The notes under the pieces are model-generated. The model did not search any database, had not been told where the DNA came from, and saw nothing but the letters and a program-made list of their open reading frames with translations. From the NCBI GenBank assembly GCA_022539475.1, contig VCMS01000305.1, positions 1 through 64,000 on the forward strand: DNA of 64,000 bases, in the 5' to 3' direction. This document shows positions 41,769-51,300 of the stretch, piece after piece. The first letter of the stretch is position 1, and every line of letters starts with the position of its first letter. The stretch comes from Gracilaria domingensis. Taxonomy: Eukaryota > Rhodophyta > Florideophyceae > Gracilariales > Gracilariaceae. Made by a program: the position numbers and the translations under genes.

Positions 41769-41870
41769 AAAGTGCGGTAGCTGCGGCGGCGTGATCCAGA
41801 TGCGGTAGCTACGGCGGCGCGATCAACGTGCGGTAGCTACGGCAGCGCTATCGGGCAGCGGTAGCAAAAC
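41769..41870. repeat. Short GC-rich minisatellite
   Basis: About three and a half tandem units of 27-28 bp with the core GTGCGGTAGCTACGGCGGCG, preceded from 41590 by looser repeats of GGCGACGGCGG type. Confidence 0.65.
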
Positions 41871-42239
41871 TAAATCCATAAAGAACGCCGCAGAAACCTG
41901 CATCGCGAGAGGAGAACGAGGCGGGTTGTGAGGCGCAGCGACGGCGATGGCGATCGACGGCAATGGCGACCGCCAGAGACACTGGTTCAACCAGTCTGGT
42001 TGTATACCACGAGGCTCGCGAGCGCCGCCGGCGCTCTTTAGATCTCCAATCCACTCACTCCCGTTCAAAATAAATCATCTTCTTCGTGCGTCAAAATCCT
42101 GATATCTGCGTGACAGATTGACATGTTGACATCTAGCGAGCGCATTGAATACGTACGATGTCCTGATAAAATTTTGATAACTGCTTACCATTTAATTGGC
42201 GAGAACAAATATTGATAGTACCTTCGTAGATCCAGTGAC

Positions 42240-42680
42240 TGCAAATAATGTGAGTTAAAAAATAATGTGGTAACAGAGTTAATGGGGTCCACATCAAAAC
42301 AGGATTTTAGCCTGGTTAAGCTGCTTAACTTATTTTAGAATATTGTCGAATAGGATATGGCAATGACTTTGAAAGACATTTTTCACGCTTCGTTTTATGA
42401 TTAGAGGCTAAATCAACTCTTTCTGTACAACTTTTGAGCGATAGTAGTAACAAATATGTTTCTCTTTAAGCTCAATCTCTCCATATGTAGTCTTTCAATT
42501 AAATTAGAGCAGCCAGAAGCCCACATTATCTTTGCCGCTTTTCATTAATGTGGTCTACATTCTTTCAATTTAAATTTTAAATAATCTGGTGCCCAATCTT
42601 TTGTGGGTCACATTAATAGCAGTTTCCTGCTCCTAAAATAGTTGCAATATTAATGTAGCCCACGTTAATTTCCAGGCCCG
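42240..42680. repeat. Decayed inverted-repeat blocks (MITE-like)
   Basis: At least five short segments match TTAATGTGG(C/T)CCACATTAA in either direction (near 42262, 42293, 42520, 42548, 42612, 42650). They resemble the terminal inverted repeat at 54243-54288 (TTAGTGTTGGCC...GGCCACACTAA). This suggests remnants of small DNA transposons inserted into one another. Confidence 0.4.
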
Positions 42681-43576
42681 TATTTGTGACTGAATGACTT
42701 GATAAAAATATAAATGACTAATGACTGACAGACTCGCATATGCAATAGATTTCTACTGTCATTTAGTAATTTTTAGTACACTTGGCCTTAAAGACAGGTG
42801 TCTTATTCATAACCACTCATAATTCTACGCGTGTGTCACATAACAGCTTTAGTGGTTTTCAAACTAAGTTTTGGTTTTGTTTCCACTAAAAAATAGTTTA
42901 CATAGCTAAATAGTCGGTGAGATTCTGGCACAGAGAATCCCTTTTACTGATTACTTTTGCCTTTGTTTTCAATTTCTTGCTCATTTTTAAAAACTTTGAA
43001 GTTTGAATTAACATTCTTTAGAACGAATATACATTGTTAGAGCCTAAGCAAGCTGATATGTATACTTGTATATCTCAAAACTAAGAGCAGTGCAGTTTAC
43101 TTTCTAGGAAATCCCGCATAGAGAAAGGGCAAAAAATTTGTGAGTAAATATGACTGACTACGAATTTTATTGAGTGACTTTCACTTCGACTTGGTCAAAA
43201 ATCTAGTGACAAATACGGCCCTGTTTGAACCAGATAGTATCCCATGCTTTTCTGCTTGAAGCCGTCTTGTATGTTTCGCCCATACTTTTGCGTTAATTAA
43301 GTAGGGGGCGAGTGAGCATAAAAAGGGAGAAACGGCGTGATCTTGCATGAACATTGCCCCAGTAAATTGAGTTCACGTTTGGAGCTTTGCTATTAAACTC
43401 ATCTGCCTTGTTTATGCCGGTACCCGAAAGACAGCGATAGATAGGTCTGAGAAAAGAATCGAGATTTCACAGACACTACAACACGCAGCATTTTGTGGGC
43501 GCTTGCACGCTCGATCACTTAAATGGTCCCCTTCGCATACTTCAAGTTGTTCATGACAGAGCTTACACATAAATAT

Positions 43577-43951
43577 TTAAGATATTTTCTCCAACGAGTC
43601 GATGGAGCTTTCGTAGCACATATGCTTTCGCTGTGTGTATACAGCCAAAGAAGCATTGAGACTGTAAATTGTAAAACTTGCTGCATGGTTGTCCATTAGG
43701 AAGAGGAGGATGCCGTGACAGATGCTCTGCAAAATGAACCGGCTTCGGTCGCGAGGTTGAATGAGCAGCAACTCAAAGACACAACAATCTTCCAGAAAAG
43801 CATCGACATGATGCTTGTTGAACGGTCCTTTCAAGAACCGCACCAAGCCCATTGTTTCGCCCGTTATTTCATGCATGACATCAAGAGGCGACGTTGCACT
43901 AAGAGCTTCGCCATCTCGAAGAGGCAATACTGTGCAATGTCCTCCTGACAT
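43577..43951 (-). CDS. Weak hypothetical frame
   Basis: About 124 residues from an ATG at 43951 (MSGGHCTVLPLRDG). One mildly hydrophobic segment (HGILLFLMDNHAASF) and no recognised family. It stands alone in a gene-poor, repeat-rich stretch and may be a chance frame or part of a decayed gene. Confidence 0.25.
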   Translation of the reverse strand: MSGGHCTVLPLRDGEALSATSPLDVMHEITGETMGLVRFLKGPFNKHHVDAFLEDCCVFELLLIQPRDRSRFILQSICHGILLFLMDNHAASFTIYSLNASLAVYTQRKHMCYESSIDSLEKIS

Positions 43952-44438
43952 TCCGTAACGCAATGGAAAAACCAGTAGTGAACAGAAACATGTTCATATC
44001 AGTTGGATGACAATTTGTCCAATCTGATAATTTGTCCAATCCAGGACTCCCACCCAGTATATTCTGAAGAAAGAAGAAAGAAGAAGTCGCGCTTTCCCTT
44101 GGTCATACGAATCCAGGTTGTCCCAGAATTGAAGTACTGGTCAGGCTCATGTTGATAGTGTTTTCGAAAAGCAACTTACTGAGTACGTCGTGTGACTACC
44201 GTAGCCGTCTGGAACGTACATCTACTCTCCTTTCAATGCGACACTTCTTTGTCGGAACTCAAGTTGCTCTTTATCGACTGGAAACAGAAAGATACGCATA
44301 ACTTAAGCAGTACTTCATTTATGTGAAGAAAACAGTATAAATGACTCCTTGGATATGATGGAAGTCATTACTAAGCAGTGTATTTCAATGCTGCGATTCG
44401 CATGTTTTCGTTGAACTCAACTCTTGTGTAGGAAAAGA

Positions 44439-45101
44439 TCACGGGCAGATTCTACGGATCACACTTTCAACCAAAGATTCATGCTCTTCGTCCTCCTCAT
44501 CTTCATCAGCAAGGGAGAAAAGATTCATCGAGCTGTCACCAGACAGGTCGCTCAGCAGTTCCTGGTTTTCATCTCCGAGAGAGATTACGATGATTTCTCC
44601 TTCCGACCTTTCCCTGAACACCCTCGCTCTCCTTGTAGGGTCACCACCTAAGTCACTTTCCCCGGTACTGAAGAGAACTATCCTCGACTGTCTCTCTGAA
44701 TTAGATCGAAGACGGCGGTCGCAGTATACAATGGGCGCTGCCAGAGACGTCGCACGAGATCCTCTGAAAGTAAGTTGGGCGGCTTTGTTTAGGGCTGTTC
44801 TTAGGTTTGACGTGCGCCCAAACAGTACTCTGTTGGCTGCACCGTATTCCACCGCAGCAACTCTCACTTCACTTCTCTCAGAGAGGCTAGTCAACACATC
44901 TTGGAAGTATTCCTTTTGTCTACTAAACTGCGTTATCGTGAGGTTACTTCCCTCAAGGCCGAAGCATACATCCACCGGGCATGGTGCTACAGAGTTGAAC
45001 TTGACAGCAGTCGATACTTCTTGTGCGGAGCCATGTGCTGCCCACGAAAGGCAAGCAATACTCACGGCGAATGATAGAAATGCGATAGTGAACCTATTCA
45101 T
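44439..45101 (-). CDS. Secreted von Willebrand A-like protein with degenerate MIDAS
   Basis: 220 residues from an ATG at 45101. A signal peptide (about residues 1-26) precedes a von Willebrand A-like domain: CPVDVCFGLEGSNLT at the usual metal-site strand, then VRVAAVEYGAANRVLF, a YCDRRLRS helix start, and RIVLFSTGESDLGGDPTRRARVFRERSEGEIIVISLG. It shares the LGGDP-RRA-FRER signature with the plus-strand gene at 46304, so the two are divergent paralogues about 1.2 kb apart. Where the paralogue has the metal-binding D-x-S-x-S, this one reads GLEGS, so cation-dependent binding is probably lost. The acidic tail (DEDEEDEEHE) is unusual. Extracellular binding is inferred. Confidence 0.7.
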   Translation of the reverse strand: MNRFTIAFLSFAVSIACLSWAAHGSAQEVSTAVKFNSVAPCPVDVCFGLEGSNLTITQFSRQKEYFQDVLTSLSERSEVRVAAVEYGAANRVLFGRTSNLRTALNKAAQLTFRGSRATSLAAPIVYCDRRLRSNSERQSRIVLFSTGESDLGGDPTRRARVFRERSEGEIIVISLGDENQELLSDLSGDSSMNLFSLADEDEEDEEHESLVESVIRRICP

Positions 45102-46303
45102 TGATGTTGAAGTCTGTTGTCAACCTGGATCTTTAGTTGAAAAAAAGGGCAGAGACCGTTGATAGATGAGACCACTTGAACAACGAGAGAGGCAGATTTA
45201 TCTTCTAGCACTAGAAGTGAGGAACTACATTCCACAATGTGGATGTCACTAAAGGGGCTCTCGCGGCGTTGTGCGCTTCTCGGTACGTGCATCGAGAAGA
45301 ACGCAGCGCCTCACACTGCAAAAAGCACATCACTGCTTCATATCGCATGTTCCATGGATATGCCAAACAGGCCAAATGCTAAGGTGTCGTTGTGCTCAAA
45401 GCAGACAATCGATCACTGAATGCTGGAAAAGGGCAAATCGTCACGTTGCATTGTCGCTGGAACCACGTGTACCTTGTTACAATGCGTCACGTATTCCTTC
45501 GTGACGCGCCAATAAGGATGCGGAAAAAGGATGTAAAACAGCCTTGGCGCTTGGCTGGTTGTAAGCTTGTGACAAATTGCCACGAATTTCTTTAGCTATG
45601 ATTTCACCAAATGCTTCTTATTTACAGCTTTCCACTCCATGATTCTACACGTTAGCCTATAGTCGTGCAGTATATGCCCAGAGAGAAGCAAAAGGGCTAA
45701 AGTCTACCACTTGTTTGTGTGTCCGTAACAAAAATCGTATTCGCCAACGAAGACGCTGCAGAATATAGAAGCTCAAGCAGATGGCCGTTCCTGATTTGTG
45801 GTAGCAATCATGAGAGGCTGGTCTAGTACCGATGGTGCTATGTTCGGCCAAAAAGCGTCATGGAATGCGTGGCGTGGAAAAAGAAGTGTCAGATATTCGC
45901 AAGCCTCTTTCTTCCACAGATCGTCGAGTTGTTAAATGTTTTTGGAGTTCAGGGTAGGAGAATGGCCTCCTCTTCATTCAACGAACACTGTTATTCTCTG
46001 CGCTGTACAGTAACAGAGCACCGGGGAGGCGTCTACTACCATATCTGTCCTTGTCTTTGCCTCAAAGGAATTCAAACGTACAGCAAGAGCAAACCAATGT
46101 GTTCCAATGTGCGGCAACGAACAATTATCCCGACGAAAGAGAAGGCAGCGCTTGGTAGCCTGGTGTGGTTCACACATAATTCTGTTCACTATATAAGGGC
46201 TTGAAGCAAAGCCTAAAGTCGTTCTCTCGACTCAAATCACTCACAACTTCTTTGCTCCATCCAACAGCCATTGTAACCAACTTTCTAAACCACCACTCCC
46301 ATC
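45102..46303. other. Divergent promoter region between the two vWA genes
   Basis: No gene-like frame is supported. The TATA box at 46190-46197 serves the plus-strand gene; no clear equivalent is seen for the minus-strand gene. Confidence 0.4.
46190..46197 (+). promoter_or_regulatory. TATA box of the plus-strand vWA gene
   Basis: TATATAAG followed by GGCTTGAAGC, 107 bp before the ATG at 46304. It gives a leader of about 80 nt, and is the clearest host promoter in the window. Confidence 0.65.
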
Positions 46304-46999
46304 ATGTTGGCTCTTTTCTCCGCTTTTGCTCTCTTTTTCACGTTTGCCACTTGCATGCCGCATGAAGAGGCCAGGCTCATGTACAAGCAGACAGTGCGAA
46401 TTGCCACGGAAGAAGTCGAAAGACGTGGATGCAGCGTGAACCTGTGCTTCGCGGTGGACACCAGTGGGTCTGTCAATCAGACTGAGTTCAACCTTGAGAA
46501 GGAGTTCCTGATGGATATCAGTGCAATCGTTGGATCCGATAGCCGATCTAAGCTTGCCGCCGGTCAATATGGTGCAAGAACATACAGAATCTCCTCACTT
46601 ACCAGTGACCCTGAGGTGTTCAATCTGCGTGTGAGAAATGCCGTGTTCCAGCACGATCCCTATACCTCCGTTGGTTCAGGTATTGTGTATTGCGATAGGG
46701 TGTTGAGAAGAGAGGCTAGGACTAACCCCGATGCCAATCATGCTAACAAGATGGTGGTGCTTGGCGATGGCAGGAACAATTTGGGAGGTGACCCAATCCG
46801 TCGTGCGAATACTTTCCGCGAGAGGGCCGGTGGTGTCGTGTCGACCGTTGGCGTTGGATTCCAGGATAGAAGTGCATTAGCGGACATCGCGGGCAGCGAG
46901 GACCGCGTTTTCGCCATCAACGACTATGTTGAACTTTCCTTTGTCCTTGACGACCTTGTGTTCGATATCTGCGGTATCGAGCTCAACATTGATGGTTAG
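46304..46999 (+). CDS. Secreted von Willebrand A-domain protein
   Basis: 231 residues from an ATG 107 bp after a TATA box. A signal peptide (1-17) is followed by a short basic prosegment and a von Willebrand A domain beginning near residue 43: CSVNLCFAVDTSGSV holds the metal-ion site D52-x-S-x-S, then SKLAAGQYGARTYRI, GSGIVYCDRVLRRE, NKMVVLGDGRNNLGGDPIRRANTFRERAGGVVSTVGVG and a closing DDLVFDICGIELNIDG. Length matches one vWA domain. Such domains bind protein ligands through the metal site. A secreted single-domain form suggests an adhesion or lectin-like extracellular role, possibly in wall or defence; this is inference. The upstream minus-strand neighbour is a paralogue. Confidence 0.8.
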   Translation: MLALFSAFALFFTFATCMPHEEARLMYKQTVRIATEEVERRGCSVNLCFAVDTSGSVNQTEFNLEKEFLMDISAIVGSDSRSKLAAGQYGARTYRISSLTSDPEVFNLRVRNAVFQHDPYTSVGSGIVYCDRVLRREARTNPDANHANKMVVLGDGRNNLGGDPIRRANTFRERAGGVVSTVGVGFQDRSALADIAGSEDRVFAINDYVELSFVLDDLVFDICGIELNIDG

Positions 47000-48328
47000 A
47001 TGGGCACGTCTACAACTATTAATTTCCGCCAGCTTCTGCAACTGATCGGCGACGGAAGGAAAGATCTAGCAGGGCTTCCTTCTGAAGGACGAATAGCATT
47101 CAGCTAAGAAGCTGTACGTAAAAGATACCGTTTCTTCGAGAAAATCAGTCACTACTTATTTTATAAGATCGCATAACATGTCTTATTTTTAGAAGACGTC
47201 TCCGCCATGGACTACAAAAAATAAGAAAGATTTCCTGGCTTGAAGACTGCCTGTAAAAGTTTGATGCGGCAGCGGTTTGACGGGCAGCATTGCAGTAAGA
47301 GGGAGAAAACCGACACAATGTGATCTGGTAGACACTGTCCGGGTTTTCGGATCCATTCTGTCGCCGACGCAGATGTGCCCTTCTTCTTGTTATCTATCAA
47401 TTTGCTGAAATCGCACCGCATTTGTGCCCCACGTGTACAGTACGTGTGGTTGGCAAAACGCTGAAAGGAGTCTTTAAACGGAGTGGTGTGAGGCAGTGAG
47501 CACCTACTGCGATGAAGATGGACGTTCACAGAGGTTTGGCGATGTGTGTGGTTGTGGGCACGGATGGCACTTGCGTGGGTCAGTCAGCACGAGCAATTAA
47601 TACGGTTGCGGTTTTTCATCGGCGTTTCCAGCGAATATACACATTGCTATGATGTGGTGTCGAAGCGAACATCGACATTTTCGATGGTGTCTCCTCCGAA
47701 GTTCGGAGTCCGGACACCTCGTGATCCAAGTCGCAGAATCAGAGCCGCAGTAAGGGCGCAAGATTTGTATCAACATGTATACTCGTATTGGTTGCACTGC
47801 TGGTTACTACAAAAATGTAGTACGTGTACTGTAATTATTGCTGTACACGTATTCAGCTAAGTTATATATAGAAAAGTAGCACTTCAACCAAATTGTCAAC
47901 CTTTTATTATTAGTTATTAGGTTTATTGTTTGCAAAGGGCATGTTCGCTTTGGTGATGACGACGACATCATCAATGCGAGCATGCCTTCTGCCAATGGCA
48001 CCTTCGGCAGGCCCGGCGGTGACCAGCCACGCGCTCGATGTGGCAACTTACGGCGCGTCAACGTAGAAAACGACATCGATGGGTGTAAGATACAGGTATA
48101 CGATTCTATGCGTTGTGATCACTAATCAGAGATGCCCATGCGCTCCCCAGTCGTAGACTTGCAGACGTGAGATAATGTTACTGCTTATCAAACTCTCCTC
48201 GCCGCTTCGCCGCTTTCAAATCGCGAGCGGCGCGGTGTACCGAGCAATCTACCGTTTGGTCATCCTTTGGTCAAGCTCACGGTGCTACACTCGTTCTCTA
48301 ACGAATATTAGCACTTCGCTATTCGCTT
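47000..48328. other. Intergenic region upstream of the NLR-like gene
   Basis: No supported gene. Short frames only. Small GC-rich hairpin material near 47980-48015 (TGCC...GGCA). The promoter of the gene at 48329 should be here; no clear TATA box is seen. Confidence 0.4.
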
Positions 48329-51300
48329 ATGTCGCACACAGTTTCTCCTGGGGCTGCAAAGTTTCGAATATTTCTCAGCCATGCTGGAGAAGACAAAGAA
48401 ACTATCGCGAGACCGTTGTATGAGCGGCTTAAAGATCATCACATTTCGGTTTTTCTGGATGATGAGTCCTTTCGTCTCGGAGATGATTGTCCTAAAGTCA
48501 TGCAGAATGCCATGGAAACCGCTCCCGTCGGCGTGTTTGTCTTTAGTCCCGAGTTTGTCGCCAAGAAATGGCCGATGCGAGAACTTCTTACATTTGTTCG
48601 CCGATACGAAGACGCCGTAGCCGCCAATGAGACTCCGCCGCTACTGATCTCTATCTTTTACCGTTTCACTACTAGAGAGTGTCGCGATCCGACTATATTT
48701 CACACTTACAGCAAGCTTTTCGATCAGTATGGTCTTTTCAAACGTGCCCTTGATGATGATGTACCGCTAAAAGATGTAAAGCATGCATTGCATATGGCTG
48801 CCACTCTTTGGAGTATTGAGAACGATCTTGGGGCAACCAATTCCGACCGCCGGAATATGGCCTCCACGAGAAACGAGTTCATTCAGATCGTTCTCAACAA
48901 GATTTTGGATATACCTGGAATGAGAAAGTCCCAATCCTCGGGCACTGCCCATTTAGCGGTCGGTAATCAACCTAGTAAGCAAGATACCTATATCTCAGGA
49001 TTGTGCCAAGTGCCCCCAAATCCGCCGAGATTAGTACTGGAGTATACTTCTCCGACTACAAGCGAAGGAGAGTTAATGTCAGCAATTCTACGCCAAAGTG
49101 AGAGCAGAATTATTGCCATTGTAGCTACCGGAAAAGGTGGTGTCGGAAAGACTTGCGCTTTGAGAGGACTAGCTGACGACAGTGTAATCAAACGCTTGTT
49201 TCCAGGAGGCATTTTTTACATTCAACTTGGAAATGATGCTACGTTATCGCATGTAATTGAGGAAATCGCACATGCAGTTGACTTTACAGGAGGCTCGAAG
49301 CTTTCAAGTGAGATAAGGACGTGCAAGTCTGTTCCAGAAGCATCTGAGAAGGCTGCACAATGGTTTCGACTGCACTCATGCTTGTTTCTTGTGGACGATA
49401 TTTGGAATGTGAGTGGAATAGACTCTAACGTGTTGACCAGTCTAGGGCTCATATTGAACACAAAGAGTCGATTGGTGTACACAACAAGAGACAAATATTT
49501 TCTGGTAATGGCGAACGAAGTGATTGAGTTTAAAGAAAAGGAGGCAGATGGGGAATTGTCGCGGCGAATGTTGATGACACATGCGGGGTTTGATCAAAGT
49601 ACTGTGTTGCTGCACAAGAATAAGGATGCGTTCGATTATTTTCTGAAGTTGTGCCAAGGACTACCGCTTGGGTTTGGCATTGTCGGGAGCTCAGTAAGAG
49701 AATACACACGTGAGTGCTCACCGAATGAAAACGCATGGTCAGAGTTGTACAGTGACATTATATCGGAAGACATGGATCTAATGGAAGCTGAAGCTGCTAC
49801 TTATGGTACACTGGCAAAGATTGTGGATATATCTCTGCAAGTGCTTGAGAAGCGGAATGGGGATAGAAATGTTTCGTACTGGTTTCGTGCTCTGTGTGTA
49901 ATTCAGAAACAGCAATATGTTCCTGTGGGGATGCTACAAAAGCTATGGGGCCTAGATACATTGAAAGAAACGAAACGTGTGGTGAAGTTGTTTGCAGATG
50001 TTTCAATTTTGCAAAGTACGCGAGCTGATGGATCGGTGTCTGTGCAGGTGCATGATTTGATTTTGGACATTGCCGCTCACAAAGCCAAGGAAGCTGGTGG
50101 GAGAGAAGGTTCGTTCAAAAGGGTTGTGAGGAATTACGCGCGATGTAAGCAAATGAATGAGAGAGATGAATCGCTTTCGTATAGAGGGGGACAGTCGCAG
50201 GGTTGTACCGAAGCCAATGATACATTTTGTAATAGTAGGACTCTCAAAAGGCCGCATGGAACAAGAATCAGGGAGGGCCATCAAACTGCAGCTCAAACTG
50301 CATGTGTCAAGCGCTTTCGGTGCGGCGAAGGTGAAGGAGATGATTTGCGGACTAGAAGGCAATATGCGGGGACTGGCAGGGAAGGAATAGAGCGCCAACC
50401 AAAGTCACATGTTGAATCTGAGAGAGGTATTGGAGAAGATGTGACAGCGGTAGGGAGCGAGCAAGGTGTTACAGGTTCGGGGTTGTGCCGGCCATGGTGG
50501 ACTGCTGTTGATGATGGGTACATACACAACAACCTTTGCAGATTACTGCGAAACGCAGGATATGGAGAGGAGCTGCTTTGGCTGTTATCGCGACCGCAGT
50601 GGATTGTGAAACGACTTGTTGAAAGCGGAATCCTTGGTGTGGAAGTGGACTTGGGTCATGGGAAAGCAGTATGCAGCGATGAATCTCCGCAGTCGAGTTT
50701 ACGGAAGGAGAATTTAGAAATGATTGAACGAGCTACGAGATTGGGGGCGTTGTTTGTGAACAAGAACCGTCGTGTGGAGGAGGGATGGTTTCAGGTGCAT
50801 GGGCGGTTGCTGTGGCACGCAAAGCAAAATAAGCTGACAAAAGAGTTTGTAGAGAGGATGGAGAGAAGTGCACCGAAGCCATGGCTGAAAGCGGGTGAAG
50901 GAGTGTTGGAGCAGGCGGGTTGTGGTGCCGTGCGAATTATCCACGTTCAGGGTAAGGCGTTTTGCATTCGAATTGAACCTAAAGCTATTTGGGTTTTGTT
51001 GTCTGACAAATATCGCTATGAAATGCATGTGGGAACGTACGAAACGTTGAGTGAAGACTACAAAGAAAAGAGGCTTGAGGAGCACGGACAGGAGCTTGGA
51101 AGTATGGAGTGTGCTTCGTTCTTGCCGGATGGAAGAACAGTTGTGACTGCGCACAATGGTGGAAAAATTTGCGTATGGAACAGGCAAACAGGAGCTTTGG
51201 AGAAAGTTGTAGCGCACGAGTGTGAAAAGCACAGTAGATTTATCGACTTTTGCGCGGATGGAGCTCTGCTTGCTTGCAGGACAGAAGATCATACTATTCA

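Larger units (their letters stand above)
40259..44438. other. Long gene-poor region: GC-rich block then AT-rich repeats
   Basis: 40.8-41.9 kb is GC-rich with overlapping frames, a serine-protease-like motif on the minus strand near 41.2 kb, and a short minisatellite at 41769-41870. 42.06-43.5 kb is AT-rich with several TTAATGTGG/CCACATTAA blocks that look like decayed transposon ends. A weak frame lies at 43577-43951. No confident gene. Confidence 0.4.
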
